Position numbers and translations under genes: made by a program
The notes under the pieces: generated by a model
Databases searched by the model: none
What the model was told of the DNA's origin: nothing
The model's input: the letters and a program-made list of their open reading frames with translations, nothing else
Shown: in pieces, positions 7,514 through 16,853 of the stretch
Layout of the letters: each line of letters begins with the position of its first letter
Position numbering within the stretch: position 1 is the stretch's first letter
Source of the DNA: Shinella sp. SUS2
GTDB taxonomy: Bacteria > Pseudomonadota > Alphaproteobacteria > Rhizobiales > Rhizobiaceae
DNA: 64,000 nt
Direction of reading: 5' to 3'
Assembly: GCF_001262505.1 (NCBI RefSeq)
Contig: NZ_KQ410729.1
Location: 124,001-188,000, forward strand

Positions 7514-8587
7514 ATGAAAATGATCACTTCGCTCCTCGCCGCCGCCGCCATCAGCGTCGCGTCGTTCGTGGCGCCGGCCTTCGCCCAGGACAAGGGCATG
7601 GTCGGCATCTCCATGCCCACCAAGACCTCGACCCGCTGGATTTCCGACGGCGAGACGATGGAAAAGCTCTTCAAGGACGCCGGCTACACGCCGGACCTGC
7701 AGTTTGCTGACGACGATATTCCAAACCAGCTCGCCCAGATCGAGAACATGGTGACGAAGGGTGCCAAGGTCCTCGTCATCGGTGCCATCGACGGCACGAC
7801 GCTTTCCGACATCCTGCAGAAGGCCGCCGACGCTGGCGTGAAGGTTATCGCCTATGACCGCCTCATCCGCGATTCCGGCAATGTCGACTACTACGCCACC
7901 TTCGACAACTTCCAGGTCGGCGTTCTCCAGGCCACCAGCCTTGTTGATGGCCTGAAGGCGAAGTTCCCGGACACCAAGCCATGGAACGTCGAACTGTTCG
8001 GCGGTTCGCCTGACGACAACAACGCCTTCTTCTTCTACGATGGTGCGATGTCCGTCATCCAGCCGCTGGTCGACAAGGGTGACATCGTCATCAAGTCGGG
8101 CCAGACCGGCATGGAAACGGTCGGCACGCTGCGCTGGGACGGCGCGGTCGCGCAGGCCCGCATGGAAAACCTGCTGTCCTCGACCTACACCGATGGCCGC
8201 GTCGATGGCGTCCTGTCGCCCTATGACGGTCTCTCCATTGGCATCCTGTCGGCCCTGAAGGGCGTCGGCTACGGCTCGGGCGACCAGCCGATGGCTGTCG
8301 TCACCGGCCAGGACGCGGAGCTGCCGTCCGTCAAGTCGATCCTCGCCGACGAGCAGTATTCGACGGTCTTCAAGGACACGCGCGAGCTTGCCAAGGTCAC
8401 CGTCGGCATGGTCAACGCGATCCTGGAAGGCAAGGAGCCGGAAGTGAACGACACCAAGACCTACGACAATGGCGTCAAGGTCGTCCCGTCCTACCTCTTG
8501 AAGCCCGTTGCCGTCGACAAGTCCAATGCGGAAAAGATCCTCGTGACGGACTCGGCCTACTACACGGCCGACCAGCTGAAGAACTGA
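7514..8587 (+). CDS. chvE: ChvE, periplasmic multiple-sugar-binding protein
   Basis: A 357-residue substrate-binding protein of the ribose/xylose/galactose type. A cleavable signal peptide (residues 1-24, ending AFA before Gln) is followed by the mature start [12 protein letters not shown]. ChvE of agrobacteria binds arabinose, galactose, glucose, xylose and sugar acids in the periplasm. It delivers them to the GguAB transporter and in pathogens also contacts the VirA sensor. Start 7514 follows an AGGGAGAG site, whereas the longer frame from 7373 would bury the signal peptide. GguA follows after 121 bases that contain a strong hairpin, so chvE probably has its own abundant short transcript. 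Confidence 0.93.
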   Translation: MKMITSLLAAAAISVASFVAPAFAQDKGMVGISMPTKTSTRWISDGETMEKLFKDAGYTPDLQFADDDIPNQLAQIENMVTKGAKVLVIGAIDGTTLSDILQKAADAGVKVIAYDRLIRDSGNVDYYATFDNFQVGVLQATSLVDGLKAKFPDTKPWNVELFGGSPDDNNAFFFYDGAMSVIQPLVDKGDIVIKSGQTGMETVGTLRWDGAVAQARMENLLSSTYTDGRVDGVLSPYDGLSIGILSALKGVGYGSGDQPMAVVTGQDAELPSVKSILADEQYSTVFKDTRELAKVTVGMVNAILEGKEPEVNDTKTYDNGVKVVPSYLLKPVAVDKSNAEKILVTDSAYYTADQLKN

Positions 8588-8605
8588 TCGTTTCTTCCTT
8601 CTCCG

Positions 8606-8638
8606 GGGTTCGCGCTGCGACGCGCGAACCCTCTTTTC
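8606..8638 (+). terminator. Hairpin after chvE (partial terminator)
   Basis: A 9-bp perfect stem (GGGTTCGCG at 8606-8614 with CGCGAACCC at 8623-8631) around an 8-base loop is followed by TCTTTTC. It has the form of an intrinsic terminator but sits between chvE and gguA, so it probably reduces read-through into the transporter genes and protects the chvE message. Confidence 0.75.
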
Positions 8639-8708
8639 TCCGGATCGCAGAGCGAATAGGCTCGGCTTCCCCATCGATGGGTGATGGCCGGCCGCTGGAA
8701 ACTGGTAC

Positions 8709-10244
8709 ATGAGCAAGACCCTTCTCGAAATGCGCGGCATCACGAAGACGTTTCCGGGTGTGAAGGCCCTGGACAACGTCAACCTGAAGGTCCGCGAAGG
8801 CGAGATCCACGCCCTTGTCGGCGAGAACGGCGCCGGCAAATCCACCCTCATGAAAGTGTTGAGCGGCGTCTATCCGGCCGGCTCCTACGAGGGCGAAATC
8901 CATTTCGACGGCGAAGTCCGCCGTTTCTCCACGATCTCGGACAGCGAGCATCTGGGCATCATCATCATCCACCAGGAGCTGGCGCTGGTGCCGCTGCTGT
9001 CGATCGCCGAAAATATTTTTCTGGGCAACGAAGTCGCGACGAACGGCATCATCGACTGGAAGCTCGCCTTCCGGCGCACGCAGGAACTTCTGAACAAGGT
9101 CGGCCTCACGGAGCCGCCGGGCACGCTGATCACCGATATCGGCGTCGGCAAGCAGCAGCTCGTCGAGATCGCCAAGGCGCTCTCCAAGAAGGTGCGCCTG
9201 CTCATCCTCGACGAGCCGACCGCCTCGCTCAATGAAAAGGATTCCGATGCGCTTTTGAAGCTGCTGATGGAGTTCCGCACGCAGGGCATGACCTCGATCA
9301 TCATCTCGCACAAGCTGAACGAGATCAAAAAGGTCGCCGACCAGATCACCATCCTGCGCGACGGCGGCACGGTCGAGACGCTGGACTGTCATCACGAGGA
9401 CATTTCAGAAGACCGCATCATCAAGGGCATGGTCGGCCGCGAGATGGAAGACCGCTACCCGCCGCGCGAGCCAAAGATCGGCGAGACGCTGCTGGAGGTG
9501 AAGAACTGGAACGTCTTCCACCAGCACCACCGCGACCGGCAGTTCCTGCACGACATCGGTTTCACCGTGCGCGCCGGCGAGGTCGTCGGCATTGCGGGCC
9601 TGATGGGGGCGGGGCGCACCGAGACGGCGATGAGCCTCTTCGGCAAGAGCTGGGGCCACAAGATTACCGGCGACGTCTTCATGCGCGGCAAGCCGGTGGA
9701 TGTGAGCACGATCCCCAAGGCGATCGAGGCCGGCCTTGCCTATGTGACCGAGGACCGCAAGCAGCTTGGTCTCGTGCTGATCGACAACATCATGCACAAC
9801 ACGACGCTCGCCAATCTCAACGGCGTTTCCAAGGCGACGATCATCGACAATCACCAGGAAGCCAAGGTCGCCTCCGGCTATCGTCAGAAGCTGCGCATCC
9901 GCTCGCACTCGATCTACCAGGAAGCGGTCAATCTTTCGGGCGGCAACCAGCAGAAGGTGGTGCTGTCGAAATGGCTCTTCACCAATCCCGAGGTTCTGAT
10001 CCTCGATGAACCCACGCGTGGCATCGATGTCGGCGCGAAGTTCGAAATCTACACCATCATCAACCAGCTTGCCGCCGAGGGCAAAGGCATCCTGATGATC
10101 TCTTCGGAGATGCCGGAGCTGCTCGGCACCTGCGATCGCATCTATGTCATGAACGAAGGACGCATCGTGGCCGAGCTTTCAAGGGCGGAAGCAAGCCAGG
10201 AATCCATCATGCGCGCCATCATGCGCTCCGGGGAGAAACACTAA
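8709..10244 (+). CDS. gguA: GguA, sugar ABC transporter ATP-binding protein
   Basis: A 511-residue double ABC ATPase of the RbsA/XylG/MglA class. The first half has a canonical Walker A (GENGAGKS, residues 38-45) and Walker B (LLILDEP). The second half has the degenerate P-loop GLMGAGRTE typical of this class, a perfect LSGGNQQKV signature and [10 protein letters not shown]. It would power uptake through GguB in the inner membrane of sugars bound by ChvE. The ribosome site is weak (GGAAA). The stop codon overlaps the start of gguB by one base, implying translational coupling. In Agrobacterium this gene is also called mmsA. Confidence 0.93.
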   Translation: MSKTLLEMRGITKTFPGVKALDNVNLKVREGEIHALVGENGAGKSTLMKVLSGVYPAGSYEGEIHFDGEVRRFSTISDSEHLGIIIIHQELALVPLLSIAENIFLGNEVATNGIIDWKLAFRRTQELLNKVGLTEPPGTLITDIGVGKQQLVEIAKALSKKVRLLILDEPTASLNEKDSDALLKLLMEFRTQGMTSIIISHKLNEIKKVADQITILRDGGTVETLDCHHEDISEDRIIKGMVGREMEDRYPPREPKIGETLLEVKNWNVFHQHHRDRQFLHDIGFTVRAGEVVGIAGLMGAGRTETAMSLFGKSWGHKITGDVFMRGKPVDVSTIPKAIEAGLAYVTEDRKQLGLVLIDNIMHNTTLANLNGVSKATIIDNHQEAKVASGYRQKLRIRSHSIYQEAVNLSGGNQQKVVLSKWLFTNPEVLILDEPTRGIDVGAKFEIYTIINQLAAEGKGILMISSEMPELLGTCDRIYVMNEGRIVAELSRAEASQESIMRAIMRSGEKH

Positions 10245-11452
10245 TGTCCACCGATACCGCGACCAAGACGACCCAGCCCTCGGTGGGAGACTACCTGCGC
10301 AAGAACATCCGCGAGTACGGCCTGCTCGTCGCGCTCGTCGTCATCATGATCTTCTTCCAGGTCATCACCAACGGCGTGCTCTTCCGCCCGGTCAACATCA
10401 CCAACCTCGTGCTGCAGAACTCGTTCATCGTCATCATGGCGCTGGGCATGCTCCTGATCATCGTGGCGGGGCATATCGATCTCTCGGTCGGCTCGATCGT
10501 CGCCTTCATCGGCGCGATCTCGGCGATCATGCTGGTGAAATGGGGGATGCCGGCGATCATCGTCGTGCCGCTCTGCATCTTCGTCGGCGCGCTGATGGGC
10601 GCAGCGCAGGGCTATTGGGTCGCCTACCAGAAAATCCCGTCCTTCATCGTCACGCTCGCCGGCATGCTCGTCTTCCGCGGCATGACCTATGTCGTGCTCG
10701 GCGGCCGCCCGGTTGGCCCGTTCCCGAAGGACTTCCAGATCCTTTCCACGGGCTTCGTGCCGGACTTCCTGTCGCTCACGGATCCCGCGACCAGCCTCAT
10801 CAAGAACTATTTCGCCCTTCTCGTCGTCATCCTGCTCGTCGGCTATGCCATCTATGCCGGGCTTCGCGAGCGCCGCATGAACGCGCTGCACGAGACGGAG
10901 AACGAGCCCTTCGCCTTCTTCGCCGTGCAGATGGCGATCATCAGCGCCGTGGCGATCTTCCTTGGCTTCCAGCTCTCGACCTATCGCGGCCTGCCGAACG
11001 TTCTTGTCGTCATGGGCCTGCTCATCGCGCTCTACACATTCGTCACGACCCGCACGACGATCGGCCGGCGCATCTACGCCATGGGCGGCAACGAGAAGGC
11101 GGCGAAACTCTCGGGTATCAACACCGAGCGGCTGACCTTCTACACCTTCGTCAACATGGGCGCGCTTGCGGCGCTCGCCGGCATGATCATCGCGGCCCGC
11201 CTCAACTCGGCGACGCCGAAGGCCGGGGTCGGCTTCGAGCTCGACGTCATCGCGGCCTGCTTCATCGGCGGTGCATCCGCGTCGGGTGGCGTCGGCAAGA
11301 TCACCGGCGCGGTTATCGGCGCCTTCATCATGGGCGTCATGAACAACGGCATGTCGATCATGGGCATCGGCATCGACTACCAGCAGCTCATCAAGGGGCT
11401 GGTGCTGCTCGCGGCCGTGTTCTTCGACGTCTACAACAAGAACAAGGGCTGA
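10244..11452 (+). CDS. gguB: GguB, sugar ABC transporter permease
   Basis: A 402-residue inner-membrane permease of the AraH/XylH/RbsC family with about ten hydrophobic segments and the family signatures GHIDLSVGS (near residue 76) and FIGGASASGGVGKI near residue 340. It forms the channel through which ChvE-delivered sugars pass, energised by GguA. The start ATG overlaps the gguA stop. A small GGCTGC/GCAGCC hairpin (11494-11509) lies in the 127-base gap before the next gene. A variable cytoplasmic stretch around residues 205-220 (RERRMNALHE) is usual for this subfamily. Confidence 0.92.
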   Translation: MSTDTATKTTQPSVGDYLRKNIREYGLLVALVVIMIFFQVITNGVLFRPVNITNLVLQNSFIVIMALGMLLIIVAGHIDLSVGSIVAFIGAISAIMLVKWGMPAIIVVPLCIFVGALMGAAQGYWVAYQKIPSFIVTLAGMLVFRGMTYVVLGGRPVGPFPKDFQILSTGFVPDFLSLTDPATSLIKNYFALLVVILLVGYAIYAGLRERRMNALHETENEPFAFFAVQMAIISAVAIFLGFQLSTYRGLPNVLVVMGLLIALYTFVTTRTTIGRRIYAMGGNEKAAKLSGINTERLTFYTFVNMGALAALAGMIIAARLNSATPKAGVGFELDVIAACFIGGASASGGVGKITGAVIGAFIMGVMNNGMSIMGIGIDYQQLIKGLVLLAAVFFDVYNKNKG

Positions 11453-11579
11453 CCGGGGACTGGTCCGCCCATGGGTTGCCAACGTGTTTGACCGGCTGCG
11501 GATGCAGCCAGTGCGGTGACGTCTGTCCGCCGCAGGTGCGAAGCTTTGACTTGGTCCAGGCTTCAGGAAGGAAACGAAA

Positions 11580-12575
11580 ATGCTGATGTCACAGGTAGCG
11601 AATGCCGACGGTTCGATCACGGTGGTCGTGCGCGAGGAAGGCGGCGAGGGCCGTGCGGTGAAGGGTGCGGGCAGCGTCTACGCGCTGGCCATGGAAGCCG
11701 CCAACAGCAGGCAGTCTCTGAAAGCCGTCATCGACGAAAAGGGGTTCGGCGAGACCGTCGACCTGGAGGCGGCCTATGCCGCGGGCCGGCTGCTGTCGCC
11801 GATCACCCATCCGGACGCCGCCCATCTCCATCTGACCGGCACGGGTCTCACCCATCTCGGCTCGGCCGCCACGCGCGATTCCATGCACAAGAAGACGACG
11901 GAGGCGGCCGAGGAAACCTTGACCGATTCCATGAAGATGTTCCGCATGGGTCTCGAAAATGGCAAGCCGAAGCCGGGCGAGAAGGGTGTGCAGCCCGAAT
12001 GGTTCTACAAGGGCAACGGCACGCAGGCCGTGGCGCCCGGCAGCCCGCTCACCTCCCCAGCCTTCGCGCTCGATGGCGGCGAGGAGCCGGAGATGGCCGG
12101 CATCTATGTGATCGCCGCCGATGGTTCGCCCTTCCGTCTCGGGTTTGCCGTTGCGAACGAGTTCTCCGACCATGTGACGGAGCGCATCAACTATCTCTAC
12201 CTTGCCCATTCGAAGCTCCGCCAGGCGAGTTTCGGTCCGGAAATCCGCATCGGCGCCGCGCCGGATGATATCCGCGGCTTCTCGCGTATCGTGCGCAATG
12301 GCGCGGTGCTGTGGGAAAAGCCCTTCGTCTCCGGCGAGGCGAACATGTCCCATACCTTCGCCAATCTCGAATACCACCATTTCAAATACGGCCTGTTCCG
12401 CGCGCCGGGCGACATCCACGTCCACATGTTCGGCACGGCGACGCTCTCCTTCGGTGACGGCATCCGCACCGAGACTGGGGATGTGTTCGAGATCGGGGCG
12501 GATGGTTTCGGCTTGCCGCTGCGCAATCCGCTGGCCATTGCCCGGGAAGAACGGATCGAAATCCGCCAATTGTAA
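11580..12575 (+). CDS. gguC: AraD1/GguC, L-2-keto-3-deoxyarabonate dehydratase-type enzyme
   Basis: A 331-residue protein of the GguC/AraD1 branch of the fumarylacetoacetate hydrolase superfamily. It contains the acidic metal-site region of the C-terminal domain (YHHFKYGLF, then HVHMFGTATLSF). Work on the Agrobacterium gguABC locus links this protein to dehydration of L-2-keto-3-deoxyarabonate to 2-oxoglutarate semialdehyde. That fits exactly with the genes on either side: arabonate dehydratase makes its substrate and the semialdehyde dehydrogenase consumes its product. A ribosome site (AGGAAGGAA) precedes the ATG. Family identity is firm; the reaction rests on published homologues and context. 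Confidence 0.85.
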   Translation: MLMSQVANADGSITVVVREEGGEGRAVKGAGSVYALAMEAANSRQSLKAVIDEKGFGETVDLEAAYAAGRLLSPITHPDAAHLHLTGTGLTHLGSAATRDSMHKKTTEAAEETLTDSMKMFRMGLENGKPKPGEKGVQPEWFYKGNGTQAVAPGSPLTSPAFALDGGEEPEMAGIYVIAADGSPFRLGFAVANEFSDHVTERINYLYLAHSKLRQASFGPEIRIGAAPDDIRGFSRIVRNGAVLWEKPFVSGEANMSHTFANLEYHHFKYGLFRAPGDIHVHMFGTATLSFGDGIRTETGDVFEIGADGFGLPLRNPLAIAREERIEIRQL

Positions 12576-12623
12576 GGGATGTGCCGCCTTCGCGCGGCGC
12601 GGGACAGACAGGAGGCCTTGCCC

Positions 12624-14057
12624 ATGACCATCCACCAGAACCTGATTGCCGGCGAGTGGGTCGGCTCGGATGCGATCAAGAACATCAACCCGTCGAATAC
12701 CGGCGACGTGGTGGGGGAGTATGCCCGCGCCTCCGTCGAGGATACCAGGGCAGCGATCGCGGCGGCGAAGGCCGCTTTTCCGGGCTGGTCGCGTTCGGGC
12801 ATCCTTGAGCGTCACGCGATCCTGCGGAAAACCGCCGACGAGATTCTGGCCCGCAAGGACGAACTCGGCCGGCTGCTGTCGCGCGAGGAGGGCAAGACGC
12901 TGGCCGAAGGCATCGGCGAGACGGTGCGCGCCGGCCAGATCTTTGATTTCTTCGCCGGGGAATGCCTGCGGCTTGCCGGGGAGACGCTGCCGTCCGTGCG
13001 TCCGAACATCGGCGTCGAGATTACCCGCGAGCCGGTTGGCGTCGTCGGCATCATCACGCCCTGGAATTTCCCGATCGCCATCCCCGCCTGGAAGATCGCC
13101 CCGGCGCTTGCCTATGGCAACACCGTCGTCTTCAAGCCGGCCGAACTGGTGCCCGGCTGTTCCTGGGCGATCGTTGACATTCTCGTGCGCGCCGGCCTGC
13201 CGAAGGGTGTCCTGAACCTCGTCATGGGCAAGGGCTCCGTCGTCGGGCAGACCATGCTCGACAGCCCCGATGTCAACGCCGTCACCTTCACCGGCTCCAC
13301 CGGCACCGGAAAACGCGTGGCGCTCGCCTCCGTCGAGCATAACCGCAAGTATCAGCTCGAAATGGGCGGCAAGAACCCCTTCGTCGTTCTCGACGATGCG
13401 GACCTTTCTGTCGCCGTGGAAGCTGCCGTCAACTCGGCCTTCTTCTCGACCGGCCAGCGCTGCACCGCCTCCTCGCGCGTCATCGTCACCGAGGGCATCC
13501 ACGACAAGTTCGTCGCGGCCGTTGGTGAGCGTTTGAAAGGTGTGGTCGTCGACGATGCACTGAAGGCCGGCACGCATATCGGCCCGGTCGTCGATGAAAG
13601 CCAGTTGAAGCAGGACACCGATTATATCGAGATCGGCCGGAAGGAAGGCGCAAAACTCGCTTTCGGCGGCGAGCTTCTGAAGCGGGACACGCCCGGCTTC
13701 TATCTTTCGCCTGCGCTCTTCACCGAGGCGACGAACGACATGCGCATCTCGCGGGAAGAGATCTTCGGCCCCGTCGCCGCCGTCATCCGCGTCAAGGATT
13801 ACGAGGAGGCGCTGGCTGTCGCCAACGACACGCCCTTCGGTCTCTCCTCCGGCATCGCCACGACCAGCCTCAAACATGCGACGCATTTCAAGCGCAATGC
13901 GGAGGCCGGCATGGTCATGGTCAACCTGCCGACAGCGGGCGTCGACTTCCATGTGCCCTTCGGCGGGCGCAAGGGCTCGTCGCATGGCCCGCGTGAGCAG
14001 GGCAGATACGCCAGCGAATTCTACACAACCGTCAAGACCGCCTACACCCTGGCGTGA
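12624..14057 (+). CDS. 2-oxoglutarate semialdehyde dehydrogenase (AraE-type aldehyde dehydrogenase)
   Basis: A 477-residue NAD(P)-dependent aldehyde dehydrogenase. The catalytic Cys is in GQRCTAS (about residue 280), the general-base Glu in LEMGGKNP, the cofactor motif is FTGSTGTGK, and Asn lies in TPWNFP. Length and motifs match the KGSADH enzymes that oxidise 2-oxoglutarate semialdehyde to 2-oxoglutarate, the last step of oxidative arabinose breakdown. An AGGAGG site supports the start at 12624 rather than 12579. The gene lies between gguC and the arabonate dehydratase gene on one strand. Succinate semialdehyde dehydrogenase is the main alternative from sequence alone. Confidence 0.85.
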   Translation: MTIHQNLIAGEWVGSDAIKNINPSNTGDVVGEYARASVEDTRAAIAAAKAAFPGWSRSGILERHAILRKTADEILARKDELGRLLSREEGKTLAEGIGETVRAGQIFDFFAGECLRLAGETLPSVRPNIGVEITREPVGVVGIITPWNFPIAIPAWKIAPALAYGNTVVFKPAELVPGCSWAIVDILVRAGLPKGVLNLVMGKGSVVGQTMLDSPDVNAVTFTGSTGTGKRVALASVEHNRKYQLEMGGKNPFVVLDDADLSVAVEAAVNSAFFSTGQRCTASSRVIVTEGIHDKFVAAVGERLKGVVVDDALKAGTHIGPVVDESQLKQDTDYIEIGRKEGAKLAFGGELLKRDTPGFYLSPALFTEATNDMRISREEIFGPVAAVIRVKDYEEALAVANDTPFGLSSGIATTSLKHATHFKRNAEAGMVMVNLPTAGVDFHVPFGGRKGSSHGPREQGRYASEFYTTVKTAYTLA

Positions 14058-14065
14058 GACAAAGG

Positions 14066-14091
14066 CCGCTCGGCGACCCCATGCCGAGCGG
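14066..14091 (+). terminator. Intergenic hairpin before arabonate dehydratase
   Basis: A perfect 9-bp stem (CCGCTCGGC with GCCGAGCGG) and an 8-base loop, followed by TCCCTT rather than a true T run. It lies in the 54-base gap between two operon genes, so it is more likely an attenuating or message-stabilising hairpin than a full terminator. Confidence 0.5.
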
Positions 14092-14111
14092 TCCCTTCAA
14101 GGACTGAGGAC

Positions 14112-15851
14112 ATGAAAAAGAAAGCTGAGTGGCCGCGCAGGCTGAGATCGCAGGAGTGGTACGGCGGCACCAGCCGCGACGTGATCTACCACCGAGGCTG
14201 GATGAAGAACCAGGGCTATCCGCACGACCTGTTCGACGGTCGCCCGGTCATCGGCATCCTCAACACCTGGTCGGACATGACGCCGTGCAACGGGCACCTG
14301 CGGGAGCTCGCCGAGAAGGTAAAGGCCGGTGTCTGGGAGGCGGGCGGCTTCCCGCTCGAAGTGCCCGTGTTCTCGGCCTCGGAAAACACCTTCCGCCCGA
14401 CCGCGATGATGTACCGCAATCTTGCCGCGCTCGCGGTGGAGGAGGCGATCCGCGGCCAGCCGATGGATGGCTGTGTGCTGATGGTCGGCTGCGACAAGAC
14501 CACGCCGTCCCTGCTGATGGGGGCGGCTTCGGTCGACCTGCCGGCGATCGTCGTCACCGGTGGTCCCATGCTGAACGGCTACTTCCGCGGTGAGCGGGTC
14601 GGCTCGGGCACGCATCTTTGGAAGTTCTCCGAAATGGTGAAGGCCGGCGAGATGACGCAGGCCGAGTTCCTCGAGGCCGAGGCGTCGATGAGCCGTTCGT
14701 CGGGCACTTGCAACACGATGGGCACTGCCTCAACGATGGCCTCGATGGCCGAGGCGCTGGGCATGGCGCTGTCAGGCAATGCCGCGATCCCGGCCGTCGA
14801 TTCCCGCCGCAAGGTCATGGCGCAGCTCACCGGCCGGCGCATCGTGCAGATGGTCAAGGACGACCTGAAGCCATCAGAGGTCATGACGAAGGAAGCCTTC
14901 GAAAACGCCATCCGCACCAATGCGGCCATCGGCGGCTCGACCAATGCGGTGATCCACCTGCTCGCCGTCGCCGGCCGGGTCGGCGTCGATCTGACGCTGG
15001 ACGATTGGGACCGCTGTGGCCGCGACGTGCCGACCGTCGTCAACCTGATGCCGTCGGGCAAATACCTGATGGAGGAGTTCTTCTATGCCGGCGGCCTGCC
15101 GGTGGTGCTGAAGCGTCTCGGCGAGGCCGGCCTCTTGCACAAGGATGCGCTGACGGTCTCCGGCGAGACGATGTGGGATGAGGTCAAGGACGTCGTCAAC
15201 TGGAATGACGATGTGATCCTGCCGGCCGAGAAGGCGCTGACCCAGTCGGGCGGCATCGTCGTGCTGCGTGGCAATCTTGCGCCGAAGGGGGCGGTGTTGA
15301 AACCCTCGGCCGCCTCGCCGCATCTCCTGACGCACCGGGGCAGGGCCGTCGTCTTCGAGGATATCGACGACTACAAGGCCAAGATCAACGACGACGCTCT
15401 CGACATCGACGAGACCTGCGTCATGGTCATGAAGAACTGTGGGCCGAAAGGGTATCCGGGCATGGCCGAGGTGGGCAATATGGGCCTCCCGCCGAAAGTT
15501 TTGAAGAAGGGCATCACGGACATGGTGCGCATCTCCGATGCGCGCATGTCCGGCACGGCCTACGGCACCGTCGTGCTGCACACCTCGCCGGAAGCGGCCG
15601 TCGGCGGGCCGCTGGCGGTCGTCAGGAACGGCGACATGATCGAGCTCGACGTGCCGAACCGCCGTCTGCATCTCGACATTCCCGAAGAGGAATTGGCCCG
15701 TCGGCTCGCGGAATGGAAGCCGCACCACGACCTGCCCACGTCCGGTTACGCCTGGCTGCACCAGCAGCACGTCCAGGGCGCCGATACCGGCGCCGATCTC
15801 GATTTCCTCAAGGGTTGTCGGGGCAGTGCGGTCGGCAAGGACAGCCACTGA
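14112..15851 (+). CDS. araC: L-arabonate dehydratase (IlvD/Edd family, [2Fe-2S])
   Basis: A 579-residue IlvD/Edd-family dehydratase. Cys59 (TPCNG), Cys127 (GCDKT) and Cys200 (GTCNT) fall at exactly the positions of the iron-sulfur ligands in the structurally studied Rhizobium leguminosarum L-arabinonate dehydratase, and the start MKKKAEWPR matches it too. The enzyme dehydrates L-arabonate (also D-fuconate, D-galactonate) to the 2-keto-3-deoxy acid, the substrate of AraD1. The gene is unrelated to the E. coli regulator AraC; the symbol follows the oxidative pathway. A strong terminator follows, closing the operon. Arabinose dehydrogenase and lactonase are not in the window. Confidence 0.92.
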   Translation: MKKKAEWPRRLRSQEWYGGTSRDVIYHRGWMKNQGYPHDLFDGRPVIGILNTWSDMTPCNGHLRELAEKVKAGVWEAGGFPLEVPVFSASENTFRPTAMMYRNLAALAVEEAIRGQPMDGCVLMVGCDKTTPSLLMGAASVDLPAIVVTGGPMLNGYFRGERVGSGTHLWKFSEMVKAGEMTQAEFLEAEASMSRSSGTCNTMGTASTMASMAEALGMALSGNAAIPAVDSRRKVMAQLTGRRIVQMVKDDLKPSEVMTKEAFENAIRTNAAIGGSTNAVIHLLAVAGRVGVDLTLDDWDRCGRDVPTVVNLMPSGKYLMEEFFYAGGLPVVLKRLGEAGLLHKDALTVSGETMWDEVKDVVNWNDDVILPAEKALTQSGGIVVLRGNLAPKGAVLKPSAASPHLLTHRGRAVVFEDIDDYKAKINDDALDIDETCVMVMKNCGPKGYPGMAEVGNMGLPPKVLKKGITDMVRISDARMSGTAYGTVVLHTSPEAAVGGPLAVVRNGDMIELDVPNRRLHLDIPEEELARRLAEWKPHHDLPTSGYAWLHQQHVQGADTGADLDFLKGCRGSAVGKDSH

Positions 15852-15857
15852 ACTTTT

Positions 15858-15890
15858 CGGGCGCGCTCTTCGGATCGCGCCCGTCTTTTT
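15858..15890 (+). terminator. Rho-independent terminator of the arabinose operon
   Basis: A perfect 8-bp GC stem (CGGGCGCG at 15858-15865 with CGCGCCCG at 15876-15883), a 10-base loop and a TCTTTTT tail, starting seven bases after the arabonate dehydratase stop codon. Confidence 0.9.
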
Positions 15891-15926
15891 CCGTCTGCTT
15901 GATGCGGCATCGCGTTGAAGCAGTTG

Positions 15927-15964
15927 CACAGGCCCTTAAAGCGATTTCGACGTAAGGGCCTGTG
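15927..15964. terminator. Inverted repeat between convergent genes
   Basis: A perfect 12-bp inverted repeat (CACAGGCCCTTA and TAAGGGCCTGTG) with a 14-base loop lies between the arabinose operon and the convergent transglutaminase gene. There is no T run on either strand. It may be a transcript end for the minus-strand operon or a protein site; position favours the former. Confidence 0.5.
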
Positions 15965-16019
15965 AATCGATTCAGAGGCTTACGGCGCGCCTTGCGCATG
16001 CTGATTCAGGTCCGGCTGG

Positions 16020-16841
16020 TCAGCTCTGGCTTTGCGACTGGCTCTGGCCGGCCGGCTCCACCGTGATGGCGACACTCATCGTCTCGGCCGAGTGCCCGAG
16101 CACCATGCCGGAAACAGGGGCGGCGTCCTTGTAGTCGAGGCCGGTCGATAGGCGCACATAGCGCGCATCCGGGCAAATCTTGTTGGCCGCATCGAAGCCG
16201 ACCCAGCCGAGACCCTGCAGATGCACCTCCGCCCAGGCGTGGCTCGCCGTCTGTTCGGGCGTTTCCATCAGCAGGTAGCCTGAGACATAGCGGGCCGGCA
16301 GCCCGAGATGGCGCGCGGCAGAAAGGAAGACATGGGCGTGGTCCTGGCAGACCCCCTGCTTCTTCTCCAGTGCCTGCTCTGCCGTCGTGTCGGGGGCGGT
16401 TTCTCCCGGCTTGTAGGCGACGGTCTCGTGGATGGCGGCCATCAGCGCGTGCATGCATGCCAGTTCATTGTCGCCGCTCGCGGATTTGGCAAGGTCGCGT
16501 ATCAGCTTGCCGGGCTTGGTGAGCGGCGTTTCGCGCAGGTAAAGCCAGAGCGGCACGAAGCCTTGGTGCGGGCCGAAGACACCGGCCCGGTCTTCCGTCT
16601 CCACCTCGCCCTCGGCGACGATACGGATCGCCACCTGCTCGGCATTGGTGCTGACGAGATCGACATGATTGCCGAAATGATCGGTGTAGCCGGCCTCCAG
16701 CCGCGCGCCATGCACGGTGGTCTTCCAGTCGCGCACGATCTGGCCGGGCTGGGTTTTCGGTGTCAGGCGGAGGCGTTGCAGCGAATACTGCACCGGGTCG
16801 TCGTAGTGATATTCTGTCGTGTGGCTGATCTTCAGTCGCAT
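16020..16841 (-). CDS. Transglutaminase-like cysteine peptidase family protein
   Basis: A 273-residue transglutaminase-fold protein. A bacterial N-terminal beta domain (residues 1-85) precedes the catalytic core, with Cys165 in GVCQDHAH, His201 in SHAWAEV and Asp217 in GFDAAN, a complete triad. The chain ends in repeated Gln-Ser pairs (residues 266-273). It is the last gene of a three-gene operon with the alpha-E and ATP-grasp genes, an association seen in many bacteria and proposed to make or cut unusual peptide bonds. No signal peptide is visible, so it acts in the cytoplasm. Substrate unknown. Confidence 0.88.
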   Translation of the reverse strand: MRLKISHTTEYHYDDPVQYSLQRLRLTPKTQPGQIVRDWKTTVHGARLEAGYTDHFGNHVDLVSTNAEQVAIRIVAEGEVETEDRAGVFGPHQGFVPLWLYLRETPLTKPGKLIRDLAKSASGDNELACMHALMAAIHETVAYKPGETAPDTTAEQALEKKQGVCQDHAHVFLSAARHLGLPARYVSGYLLMETPEQTASHAWAEVHLQGLGWVGFDAANKICPDARYVRLSTGLDYKDAAPVSGMVLGHSAETMSVAITVEPAGQSQSQSQS

Positions 16842-16853
16842 GGCTCGCCCCCG

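Noticed and set aside
11589..13985. A 798-codon open frame on the minus strand
   Set aside because: It is antisense to gguC and the aldehyde dehydrogenase gene, rich in His, Arg and Asp as shadow frames of GC-rich genes are, and has no family motifs.
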